A stretch of DNA of 8,883 bases, taken from the NCBI GenBank assembly GCA_964438735.1, contig CAYTLW010000202.1, positions 1 through 8,883 on the forward strand. The letters are read 5' to 3'. Under the pieces are notes generated by a model, which ran no database searches, had not been told where the DNA came from, and worked only from the letters and a program-made list of their open reading frames with translations. Shown here in pieces: positions 1-7,260 of this stretch. The stretch comes from CAYTLW01 sp964438735. GTDB lineage: Bacteria > Myxococcota_A > UBA9042. Each line of letters opens with the position of its first letter. Positions within the stretch are counted from its first letter, which is position 1. A program made the position numbers and the translations under genes.

Positions 1-60
1 AGGATCTGGTCGAGGGCGTGCAACTGGCGAGGGGAGATGCGATCAATCCTTAGGGACGGC
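1..60. other. Atypical left edge / possible junction
   Basis: These bases do not read as the Cys-rich repeat that begins at about base 61. Plus frame 1 is open from base 1 but gives Trp/Arg-rich sequence (RACNWRGEMRSILRDG) unlike the stalk. Plus frame 3 stops at 51-53 (TAG). The minus strand is also open here and has G/C-rich third positions (RISPRQLHALDQI). Either foreign sequence is joined to a truncated repeat gene, or the repeat continues with one or two indels: a Cys-Asn in frame 1 and a Cys-Asp in frame 2 fall roughly where the paralogue has Cys residues. Sixty bases are too few to decide. Confidence 0.4.
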
Positions 61-2586
61 GAGGGCTGTGAGGACGGCAGCTTCTGCACGGTGCTCGACA
101 AGTGCAAGGGCGGGGTCTGCAAGGGCGGTTCCATCAAGACCTGCAGCGAGCTGACCGATATCTGCAGCAAGGGCAAGTGTGACACCAAGATGTCCAAGTG
201 CATCAAGGTGCCCAAGCCGGCCGGCACGACCTGTGATGACGGCGTCTGGTGCAGCGTCGGCGAGGCCTGCAATGGCAAGGGCAAGTGCGCCACCGGCAAG
301 GCGCGCGTATGTCCCTCCAACCCCGACAAGTGTCAGCTGCCTCACTGCAACGAGGGCGGCAAGAAGTGCCAGGTCAAGCTCGCCGACGGCATCAACTGCA
401 ACGACGGCAACAAGTGCACCCTGACCGACAAGTGCTACAAGGGCGCCTGCAAGGGCAGCAACCCCAAGAACTGCGACAGCAGCGGCGACGCCTGCAATAC
501 CGGCGTGTGCACCACCAGCACCGGCGCCTGCGCCAAGAAGCCCAAGGCCAACGGCACCTCGTGCAGCGACGGCAACGCCTGCACCCTCAAGGACGCCTGC
601 TCCTCGGGCGCCTGCAAACCCGGCGCGCCGAAGGTGTGCAACGACAACAACGCCTGCACGGTGGGCGACAAGTGCGACAAGGGCGTCTGCAAGTCCGGCG
701 CTGCCAAGACCTGCAACGACAAGAACGGCTGTACCTCGGACAGCTGCAATACCAAGACCGGCGCCTGCGTCTACAAGCCGATCATCGGCTGCGGTGGCAA
801 CTGCAAGGTGAACTCAGACTGCAAGTCCGACGGCAACAGCTGCACCGACGACAAGTGCATCTCGGGCAAGTGCAGCTACGTCAACAACACCATCGGCTGC
901 GAGGATGGCAACAAGTGCTCGCTGAACGACAAGTGCTACGCCGGCAAGTGCAAGGCCGGCTCCAACAAGGTCTGCGCCGGCAAGACCTGCAACAGCGTCA
1001 GCTGCAACACGGTCACCGGCGCCTGCGTGTACAAGATCACCACCGGTGCGGGCTGCAGCGACGGCAAGAAGTGCACCTACGGCGACGTCTGCAAGAGCTC
1101 AGGCGCCTGCGTGGGCAAAACCAAGGTCTGCAACGACGGCAAGCTCTGCACCACCGACAGCTGCAGCACGTCGACCGGCAACTGCGTTTATGCGCCCAAC
1201 AGCAAGTCGTGCAGCGATGGCAACGCGTGCACGTTGTCCGACAAGTGCAAGTCCGGCAAGTGCTACTCCGGTCCGCAGAAGAACTGCAGCGACGGCACCA
1301 AGTGCAGCACGGATGCCTGCCACACAAAGACCGGTCAATGTCTGCACGGCACGACCAACAACTACAAGACCTGTGAGAAGGGCAGCTACAGCTACTGCCT
1401 CAACCAGAAGTGCCAGTGCAAGCTCTACGACGTGAACCTGGACGGCGGCGGCTCGAGCACCGACACGATCTACGACCTGGTGGCCCTGTCCGACGGCGGC
1501 GTGATCGGCGTCGGCGAGACCTATGTGGGCGGTCACTACGACGGCTGGATGGTGCGACGGGATAAGTATGGCAAGACCATCTGGAGCAAGAAGTACAGCG
1601 GCGGCACCGGAAGCGATGCCCTGCGTGGCGTCACCTCGACCAAGTACGGTACCTACCTGGCGGTCGGCCATCGCTACGACACGACGAAGAAGAACTACTG
1701 CGGCTGGGTGGTGGAGTTCGACATCAACGGCTCGGTCAAGAAGAGCCTCAAGGTCTGCGAGGGCGCCAAGCACGACTACCTGCGCGATGTGGTCAAGGAT
1801 AAGTACGGCAACTTCATCGCCGCCGGCTACACCTACTCCACCGGCAACACCTCCTACTCGGCCGGCTGGCTGGTGAAGATCAACCTGGCCAGCTTCAAGA
1901 CCGGTTACATCGACTGGAAGAAGTCGCGCATCGGCATCAAGGTCACGGGCAAGTGGCCCGCCATCAAGATCCTCAACTACCACTACGCCTACGAGGGCAT
2001 CTCCTACTACTCCGGCGACAACACGACCTATGCCGCCGGCTGGACCAGCGAGGTGACCAAGGGCGGCTCCAAGGATGGCGTGGTCATCGCCTACGACGCC
2101 AACGGCAAGGAGAAGTGGAAGGGCGTCTACGGCGGCACCTACAACGACAACTTCAACGCCGTGGCGGTGAACCCCTACTACTCGGGTAAATACGTCTTCG
2201 CAGCCGGCCGGAGCTACATCAACACCACCACAGGCTACAACGGCTGGATCGTGCGCCTGTACCGTAGCAATGGCGGCCAGGTCTCGACCTATAATTATGG
2301 CGCCAACAGCAAGTATGGCTCGTCCGCCTGGTACGCCATCCATCCGTACAGCTCAGGTGTGTTGCTGGGCGGCCAGCATTACGACGGCAAGGCCTACAAG
2401 GCCTGGTGGATGCGGACGAGCTCCTACGGCTCCAAGAGTTCAGAGGCGAAGTTCCACACCAACAGCATCTTCTATGCCGTCGCCAACAGCGGCGGGCTGT
2501 TCCAATCTGCCGGTCGTCGGATCGTCAAGAGTTGGGACGGCTGGTGGGTCCAGACAGACGTGTACGGCAAAGCGATCTGCAAGTAG
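37..2586 (+). CDS. Cys-rich repeat / seven-repeat beta-propeller surface protein, 5'-truncated
   Basis: The product is probably an extracytoplasmic, disulfide-rich protein; its ligand is unknown. Residues 9-458 are Cys-rich tandem modules of the form C-S/N-D-G-N-x-C-T-x-x-D-x-C-x-x-G-x-C, resembling Dictyostelium-type CTDC repeats. From the CxC at 459-461 to the end there are seven repeats beginning near residues 475, 526, 578, 649, 702, 760 and 809, each with a GW(L/V/W)V(R/K/E)-type strand, consistent with a beta-propeller. Residues 9-849 align over their whole length with residues 674-1499 of the downstream protein, so about 670 N-terminal residues and the signal peptide are missing. The ATG at 37 has a purine run directly abutting it, which is poor spacing, and the frame is open to base 1, so this start is probably not native. 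It could be a gene running off the left edge, a decayed duplicate or an assembly artefact. Repeat 3 is about 20 residues longer than in the paralogue. A terminator follows the stop. Confidence 0.8.
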   Translation: MRSILRDGEGCEDGSFCTVLDKCKGGVCKGGSIKTCSELTDICSKGKCDTKMSKCIKVPKPAGTTCDDGVWCSVGEACNGKGKCATGKARVCPSNPDKCQLPHCNEGGKKCQVKLADGINCNDGNKCTLTDKCYKGACKGSNPKNCDSSGDACNTGVCTTSTGACAKKPKANGTSCSDGNACTLKDACSSGACKPGAPKVCNDNNACTVGDKCDKGVCKSGAAKTCNDKNGCTSDSCNTKTGACVYKPIIGCGGNCKVNSDCKSDGNSCTDDKCISGKCSYVNNTIGCEDGNKCSLNDKCYAGKCKAGSNKVCAGKTCNSVSCNTVTGACVYKITTGAGCSDGKKCTYGDVCKSSGACVGKTKVCNDGKLCTTDSCSTSTGNCVYAPNSKSCSDGNACTLSDKCKSGKCYSGPQKNCSDGTKCSTDACHTKTGQCLHGTTNNYKTCEKGSYSYCLNQKCQCKLYDVNLDGGGSSTDTIYDLVALSDGGVIGVGETYVGGHYDGWMVRRDKYGKTIWSKKYSGGTGSDALRGVTSTKYGTYLAVGHRYDTTKKNYCGWVVEFDINGSVKKSLKVCEGAKHDYLRDVVKDKYGNFIAAGYTYSTGNTSYSAGWLVKINLASFKTGYIDWKKSRIGIKVTGKWPAIKILNYHYAYEGISYYSGDNTTYAAGWTSEVTKGGSKDGVVIAYDANGKEKWKGVYGGTYNDNFNAVAVNPYYSGKYVFAAGRSYINTTTGYNGWIVRLYRSNGGQVSTYNYGANSKYGSSAWYAIHPYSSGVLLGGQHYDGKAYKAWWMRTSSYGSKSSEAKFHTNSIFYAVANSGGLFQSAGRRIVKSWDGWWVQTDVYGKAICK
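61..1419 (+). repeat. Cys-rich tandem repeat stalk of the upstream protein
   Basis: This is protein-level tandem repetition of short modules built on CSDGNxCTxxDxCxxGxC and C(N/S)TxTGxCVYK units, ending at the CQCKL motif. Lys is nearly always AAG and Cys nearly always TGC, so the DNA is also repetitive. The regular Cys spacing in an otherwise hydrophilic Gly/Asp/Asn/Ser/Thr/Lys background fits small disulfide-knotted modules stacked as a stalk. That structural reading is inference. Confidence 0.75.
1459..2583 (+). other. Seven-repeat C-terminal propeller domain of the upstream protein
   Basis: I count seven repeats of about 50 residues with the skeleton D-x-hydrophobic-x-x-V, then G-x-hydrophobic-x-A/V-G, then (D/N/A)GW-hydrophobic-V-(R/K/E), then D-x-x-G-x-x-x-W. 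Seven matches a common propeller blade number. Repeat 3 carries an insertion of roughly 20 residues (Lys/Ile-rich, around 625-645). Cys555 and Cys574 sit in repeat 2 and are absent from the paralogue; Cys848 near the C-terminus is shared. The fold is inferred from repeat length and pattern and was not searched. Confidence 0.65.
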
Positions 2587-2604
2587 GAATGCACCCCGAT
2601 AGAC

Positions 2605-2649
2605 AGGGCCGGGCGGGGTGTTGAAGCCCCGCCTGGGCCGGATTTCTTT
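2605..2649 (+). terminator. Rho-independent terminator
   Basis: A GC-rich hairpin has GGCC (2607-2610) pairing with GGCC (2636-2639) and GGCGGGG (2612-2618) pairing with CCCCGCC (2627-2633). There is a small internal bulge and an 8-base loop. Shortly after it comes a T-rich stretch, TTTCTTT at 2643-2649. It lies 19 bases after the upstream stop codon, the expected position for ending that transcript. Confidence 0.75.
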
Positions 2650-2749
2650 CCCAGCGGGCGCGGCTTCTGTAGGCTGTGCCGGCAACACCGTCGGGTCCTG
2701 GTTCTATCACCCTTCGGTACCCTACATCCGGTCATCGCGCCGGGCTCTC

Positions 2750-2753
2750 GGAG
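2750..2753 (+). promoter_or_regulatory. Ribosome binding site deciding the GTG start at 2761
   Basis: GGAG lies 7 bases before the GTG at 2761. The GTG is immediately followed by a classical signal peptide, which supports it as the true start even though the frame is open further upstream. Confidence 0.7.
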
Positions 2754-2760
2754 ACGCATC

Positions 2761-2976
2761 GTGAAACTCCTTCTACTGCGGCGCCAACTGCGGCTGTTCG
2801 TGCTCCTGATGCTGACCACCTCGTTCGCCTGCGGCGAGGTCAAGATCGACACCGATCTGCCGGTCGAAGATGTCGGTATTGTGAACGACACGACAACCAA
2901 CGACGTCGTCACGGTCAAGGACGTGGTCGAGACCGACACGGCCGTCGACAAGCCCGACGTGCCCACCGGGCCGAAG
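2761..2976 (+). other. Signal peptide and acidic tether of the lipoprotein
   Basis: Residues 1-23 are the predicted signal sequence and Cys24 the candidate lipidation site in SFAC-GE. Residues 25-72 contain no Cys and are dominated by Asp, Thr, Val and Pro (for example NDTTTNDVVTVKDVVETD). They probably form a flexible tether between membrane anchor and stalk. Similar linkers are common in lipoproteins of Myxococcota and Bradymonadota; that comparison is from memory. Confidence 0.7.
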
Positions 2977-5900
2977 TGCGAGACCGACACCGATTGCCTG
3001 CTCAAAGTCACCGGCCAGACGCCGTGCCGCCTGTCCACCTGCGACAAGGGCACCTGCACCGAGCCGTTGCCGCTGGACAAGGGCACGCTCTGTTCGCAGC
3101 CCAATCTCAGCCCCGGCGCCTGCCAGCTGACCGCTTGCGACGACCAGGGCGAGTGCGTCATCAACAGCAAGGAAGACGACACCGTCTGCGGGCCGACCAA
3201 GTGCGGCAAGCGCTGCGATGCGGGCGTCTGCCGTGACGATACGCCCGAGGATTACGAGGACGGCAACCCCTGCACCAACGTCTTCTGCGACCAGGGCGTC
3301 GAGGTGGTGACCGAGAACCTGACCGACCTCAGCCTGACCTGTGACGATGGCGACGAGTGCACCGGCGACGAGGCGTGCATCAAGGGCAAGTGCCAGGGCC
3401 AGGCCAAGAGCTGCAACGACGGCATCGCCTGCACCCTGGACGTCTGCGACAAGGCCACCGGCTGCAGCAACGTGCCCAACGACACCAAGTGCACCGGTGA
3501 CGATCCGTGCGTGAACCTGGCCTGCTCGGTGACGGTGGGCTGCGCCCCGGCCGAAGACAAGCCATTCAACGTCGGCGCCAACTGCGACGACGGCTCCGAC
3601 TGCACGCCCAAGACGGCCTGCGACGACAAGGGCAGCTGCGTGGGAGACAGCACCTGCGGCTGCGAAGCCGACAAGGATTGCGCCGACCAGGGTGACCTCT
3701 GTGAGCCTTGGGTGTGCGACTCCGGCAGTAAGAAGTGCGTGCCCGATGCCGCCACCAAGGTGATCTGCGATAACAGCGGTGACGGACCCTGTACCGAGAC
3801 CAGCTGCGATCCGAAGACCGGTCAATGCGGCACCGCCAACGTCAACGAAGGCAAGACCTGCGATGATAACGACGTCTGTACCAGCACGACCAAGTGCGAC
3901 AAGGGCAGTTGTGCCGGCAAGTTGGACATGAAGTGCGACGACGGCAACGACTGCACGGTGGACTCCTGCGATCCCATCGCCGGCTGCCAGAAGGTGCCGG
4001 GCGACGGCGACTGTGATGATGGCAACCCCTGCACCAACGAAGACGCGTGCACCAGCGGCGCCTGCAAGGGCGTGGTGATCGGCTGCAATGACGGCATCGA
4101 CTGCACCTACGACGCGTGCGACGCCAAGACCGGCAAGTGCACCAACACGGCCAAGAACGACCTGTGCAACGACGACGAGCAGTGCACCGACGACATCTGC
4201 GACAAGGCCAAGGGATGCACCCAGAAAGCCAAAGTCGACGCCAAGTGCGACGATGGCGACAAGTGCACCAACGCCGTCTGCGGCAAGACCGGCAAGTGCG
4301 ACAAGGTGGCCAGCTACAACAAGGAGATCGCCGGCTGCGGCTGCCAGAAGGATAGCGAGTGCAAGAGCAGCTCAGCGTGCACCGTGGGCAAGTGCGTCAA
4401 GGGCGAGTGCACCTTCGACCCGAAACCCAAGAACGGCCAGGCTTGCGAGACCGGCAACAAGTGCCACGTGGCCAAGTCCGGCAAGTGCGACGCGGGCTCC
4501 TGCACCGGTGGCAAGGCCAAGGACTGCAATTCCGCTGGCGATGGCAAGTGCATGGTCGGTCAATGCGACGCCGTCTCGGGCAAGTGCGTGGCCAAAGCCA
4601 AGGGCGACGGCACCACCTGCGACGCCGACGGCAGCAAGTGCACGCCCAAGGATAAATGCAAGGCCGGCAAGTGCCTGCCCGACGTCGCCAAGAACTGCAG
4701 CAGCCTGAACAAGGCCTGTGTACTCGGCGTCTGCAACAAGAGCTCCGGCGCCTGCGAGTCCAAGCCGAAGGCCGACAAGGAGCCCTGCGACGACGGCAAC
4801 TTCTGCACCGTGCTCGAGGCCTGCAAGGCGGGCAAGTGCAGCGGCGGTTCGCTCAAGACCTGCAGCGAGGAGAACGACGCCTGCAACAAGGGCAAGTGCG
4901 ACGCCAAGGGTGGCAAATGCACCAAGGTGCCGAAGTCATCCGGCACCGCCTGCGATGATGGCAAGTACTGCAACATCAGCGAGGTCTGCGATGGCAAGGG
5001 CTCCTGCGCCGGCGGCAAGCCGCGTACCTGCGCTGGCGACACGGCCAAGTGCCTGGTGGGCGCCTGCGACGAAGGCAAGAACGCCTGCACCAAGAAGACG
5101 GCGCCCAATGGCACCACCTGCAGCGACGGCAACAAGTGCACCCTCACCGACAAGTGCAGCAGCGGCGCCTGCAAGGGCAGCAACCCGAAGAACTGCGCCA
5201 GCGCTGGCGACCAGTGCAACACCGGCGTGTGCACCACGTCGACGGGGGCCTGCGTCAAGAAGGCCAAGTCCAACGGCACCGCGTGCAGCGATGGCAACGC
5301 CTGCACGCTCTCGGATAAATGCAGCAGCGGCTCCTGCAAGGCCGGCACGCCCAAGAACTGCAACGACAACAACGCCTGCACCATCGGCGACAAGTGCGAC
5401 AAGGGCAACTGCATCCCCGGCGCCAAGAAGGTGTGCAACGACAAGAACAGCTGCACCACCGACAGCTGCACCACCTCGACCGGCAAGTGCCTCTACAAGC
5501 CGATCATCGGCTGCGGCGGCAACTGCGCCAAGAACAGCGACTGCAAGTCCGACGGCAATGTGTGCACCAACGATCTCTGCTCGAGCGGCAAGAGCTGCAC
5601 CTACGTCAACAACACGTCGTCCTGTACCGATGGCAACGCCTGCACGCAGAGCGATAAGTGCAGCAGCGGCTCGTGCAAATCCGGCAGCAACAAGGTCTGC
5701 CCGGCCAAGACCTGCAATACGGTCAGCTGCAACAAGTCCACCGGCAACTGCGACTACAAGGTGACGTACCTGGCCAAGTGCAGCGACGGCAACTCGTGCA
5801 CCACGTCCGACAAGTGCGGCAAGACCGGCATCTGCGCCGGTACGGCCATCAAGTGCAACGACGGCAAGCTCTGCACGAGCGATAAGTGCATCTCGGGCAA

Positions 5901-7260
5901 GTGCGTCTACCTGAACAACACGGTCTCGTGCAGCGACAACAACAAGTGCACGCTCAACGACAAGTGCTACGCCGGCAAGTGCAAGTCGGGCTCGTCGGTG
6001 ATCTGCAAGCAGGACCTGACCAAGTGCACCACGCATTATTGCGACAGCAAGACGGGCGGCTGCACGGTGAAGGCGGCCTACGATGGTTCTTCCTGCGAGA
6101 GCGGCTACTACAGCTCCTGCTACAGCAAGTCGTGCAACTGCAAGCTGGGCGAGACCAAGGTCGGCGGCAAGTACAGCGACTACCTCTACGAGGCCGAGCT
6201 CGACGGCAAGGGCGGCATCGTCGCCGTCGGTCGATCCTACGGCTCGGGCACAGACGGCTACATCGTTCGCTTCGACAAGTCGCGCAAAGTGGTCTGGAGC
6301 AAGACGGTGTCCAACACATCGTCCACCGACATCCTCAACTCCGTCGCCAAGACCACCAAGGGCACCTGGGTCGCGGCTGGCTATCGCTACAGCAGCAAGA
6401 CCGGCTACGACGGTTGGCTGGTCGAGTTCGACATCAACGGCAACATCAAGAAGCAGATCGTGATCGCCGCCGGTTCGAAGCACGACTACCTCTTCGACGT
6501 CGTGGTCGACAAGTACGGCAAGGTGTACGCAGCTGGCTACAGCTTGTCCTTCGGCTCCTACTACCGCGGCTGGCTGGTCAAGGTGGACCTGACGACCTCC
6601 AAGGTGGAGTGGCAGAAGAACCTGGCGCCTTCGAGCACCAAGCACTACTACCTCAAGGGCCTGTACTACGATTCAAGCTACAACCGCCTGACGGCCGTGG
6701 GTTACACCAACCACACCATCTACGGTGGCCAGGACGGTCTCGTCGCGCAGTGGTCCACCAGTGGCTCGTTCTACTGGTACCAGATGTTCGGCGCCGCCTC
6801 GACTGACTCGCTGGAGAAGATCACGTATTCCTACGGCTACCTCTGGGCTGTAGGCAGCTCCTACGTCAAGGGCTCCAGCCACCAGGGCTGGGCCATACGC
6901 ATCCACCGGACCAGCAAGCTCACCAAACCCTACAGCGATGTTCGCCATGGCAGCACCAGTTCGGATGCCTTCTACAACGTGATTCCCTACAGCTCCGGAA
7001 CTGTGGTCGTCGGACGCAAGTACGACGGCAAGTATTATCGCGGCTGGTTCATGCGATTGAGTTCCAGCGGCGCCAAGCAATACGAGCACCTGCATGGCAC
7101 CGCCGCTGGATCGACCTACCTCTACGACGTCAAATACATCGGCAGTTCAGTCTTCCACTCTGTCGGCTACACGCCGGGCTCGGGAAATGATGGCTTCCTG
7201 GTCGGCACCACCTACACCGGAACCAAGAAGTGTAGTTCGGGCGGCTCCAGCAGCAAATGA
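2761..7260 (+). CDS. Giant Cys-rich repeat / seven-repeat beta-propeller lipoprotein
   Basis: The product is 1499 residues long and is predicted to be exported and probably lipid-anchored at the cell surface. The N-terminus has basic residues (RRQLR) and a hydrophobic stretch (LFVLLMLTT) ending SFA-Cys24. The lipobox is imperfect (Ser at -3) but Gly25 at +2 fits outer-membrane sorting. Residues 25-72 form a Cys-free Asp/Thr/Val-rich linker. From Cys73 to the CxC at 1125-1127 run Cys-rich modules of the CDDGNxCT type, acidic in the first half and Lys-rich in the second. Seven repeats of 50-54 residues start near 1138, 1188, 1240, 1294, 1347, 1401 and 1451, giving a probable propeller. The only Cys after 1127 is Cys1491. 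I see no catalytic motif; adhesion, ligand binding or a structural surface role are possible but not demonstrated. The stop overlaps the next gene (ATGA), implying translational coupling. The C-terminal 826 residues are paralogous to the upstream protein. Confidence 0.9.
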   Translation: MKLLLLRRQLRLFVLLMLTTSFACGEVKIDTDLPVEDVGIVNDTTTNDVVTVKDVVETDTAVDKPDVPTGPKCETDTDCLLKVTGQTPCRLSTCDKGTCTEPLPLDKGTLCSQPNLSPGACQLTACDDQGECVINSKEDDTVCGPTKCGKRCDAGVCRDDTPEDYEDGNPCTNVFCDQGVEVVTENLTDLSLTCDDGDECTGDEACIKGKCQGQAKSCNDGIACTLDVCDKATGCSNVPNDTKCTGDDPCVNLACSVTVGCAPAEDKPFNVGANCDDGSDCTPKTACDDKGSCVGDSTCGCEADKDCADQGDLCEPWVCDSGSKKCVPDAATKVICDNSGDGPCTETSCDPKTGQCGTANVNEGKTCDDNDVCTSTTKCDKGSCAGKLDMKCDDGNDCTVDSCDPIAGCQKVPGDGDCDDGNPCTNEDACTSGACKGVVIGCNDGIDCTYDACDAKTGKCTNTAKNDLCNDDEQCTDDICDKAKGCTQKAKVDAKCDDGDKCTNAVCGKTGKCDKVASYNKEIAGCGCQKDSECKSSSACTVGKCVKGECTFDPKPKNGQACETGNKCHVAKSGKCDAGSCTGGKAKDCNSAGDGKCMVGQCDAVSGKCVAKAKGDGTTCDADGSKCTPKDKCKAGKCLPDVAKNCSSLNKACVLGVCNKSSGACESKPKADKEPCDDGNFCTVLEACKAGKCSGGSLKTCSEENDACNKGKCDAKGGKCTKVPKSSGTACDDGKYCNISEVCDGKGSCAGGKPRTCAGDTAKCLVGACDEGKNACTKKTAPNGTTCSDGNKCTLTDKCSSGACKGSNPKNCASAGDQCNTGVCTTSTGACVKKAKSNGTACSDGNACTLSDKCSSGSCKAGTPKNCNDNNACTIGDKCDKGNCIPGAKKVCNDKNSCTTDSCTTSTGKCLYKPIIGCGGNCAKNSDCKSDGNVCTNDLCSSGKSCTYVNNTSSCTDGNACTQSDKCSSGSCKSGSNKVCPAKTCNTVSCNKSTGNCDYKVTYLAKCSDGNSCTTSDKCGKTGICAGTAIKCNDGKLCTSDKCISGKCVYLNNTVSCSDNNKCTLNDKCYAGKCKSGSSVICKQDLTKCTTHYCDSKTGGCTVKAAYDGSSCESGYYSSCYSKSCNCKLGETKVGGKYSDYLYEAELDGKGGIVAVGRSYGSGTDGYIVRFDKSRKVVWSKTVSNTSSTDILNSVAKTTKGTWVAAGYRYSSKTGYDGWLVEFDINGNIKKQIVIAAGSKHDYLFDVVVDKYGKVYAAGYSLSFGSYYRGWLVKVDLTTSKVEWQKNLAPSSTKHYYLKGLYYDSSYNRLTAVGYTNHTIYGGQDGLVAQWSTSGSFYWYQMFGAASTDSLEKITYSYGYLWAVGSSYVKGSSHQGWAIRIHRTSKLTKPYSDVRHGSTSSDAFYNVIPYSSGTVVVGRKYDGKYYRGWFMRLSSSGAKQYEHLHGTAAGSTYLYDVKYIGSSVFHSVGYTPGSGNDGFLVGTTYTGTKKCSSGGSSSK
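2977..6141 (+). repeat. Cys-rich tandem repeat stalk of the lipoprotein
   Basis: About 1050 residues of tandem Cys modules run from Cys73 to the CNCKL motif. The first part (to about residue 530) has CTDC-like units such as CDDGNDCTVDSCDPIAGC with excess Asp/Glu. The later part has longer CSDGNKCTLTDKC...GxCKG units with excess Lys, and this later part is what the upstream paralogue retains. CxxDSxC modules (GCGCQKDSEC, GCGGNCAKNSDC) punctuate the array. There is no CxxC-dominated metal-binding pattern, so disulfide-stabilised spacer modules are the more likely reading. Confidence 0.75.
6172..7257 (+). other. Seven-repeat C-terminal propeller domain of the lipoprotein
   Basis: Seven repeats of 50-54 residues carry the strands DGYIVRFD, DGWLVEFD, RGWLVKVD, DGLVAQWS, QGWAIRIH, RGWFMRLS and DGFLVGTT at equivalent positions. 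Each is preceded by a (V/A)GxxY-type turn. Tyr, Ser and Gly are abundant. Repeats 2-3 are the part best conserved with the upstream paralogue (EFDING, then KHDYLxDVVxDKYG). The domain ends at Cys1491 and a short Gly/Ser tail. Confidence 0.65.

Larger units (their letters stand above)
2587..2760 (+). other. Intergenic region between the two paralogues
   Basis: The 174 bases hold a terminator for the upstream gene and a Shine-Dalgarno for the downstream one. I see no convincing -35/-10 pair, although a promoter for the downstream operon would be expected between about 2650 and 2745. Reading frame 1 has no stop across the gap, so the TAG at 2584-2586 is the only stop between the two coding regions. 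Confidence 0.6.

Noticed and set aside
61..1419. Periodic repeats as a CRISPR array or DNA-level satellite
   Set aside because: The periodicity follows codons in one open frame with degenerate units; there are no identical repeats with unique spacers.
1099..2343. 414-codon open frame on the minus strand
   Set aside because: It is an antisense shadow of the upstream propeller protein, with low-complexity Val/Ala/Gly composition and no recognisable domain.
2977..6141. Cys-rich stalk as a metallothionein-like arsenic or metal binder, given the arsenosugar-type neighbours
   Set aside because: Cys spacing is regular and module-like rather than dominated by CxC/CxxC clusters, and the protein is exported, where Cys would form disulfides. 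The link is only by adjacency.
4936..6645. 569-codon open frame on the minus strand
   Set aside because: It lies wholly inside the lipoprotein gene and its Ala/Val/Gly-rich product is what antisense reading of AAG/TGC/GGC-rich repeats gives. The plus-strand frame has a signal peptide, repeats and a paralogue.
2761..7260. Recurrent NGT/NNT sequons as glycosylation sites for the adjacent transferases
   Set aside because: The sequons are expected by chance in an Asn/Thr/Ser-rich protein and most lack the acidic -2 residue of the bacterial N-glycosylation motif. The transferase families are not oligosaccharyltransferases.
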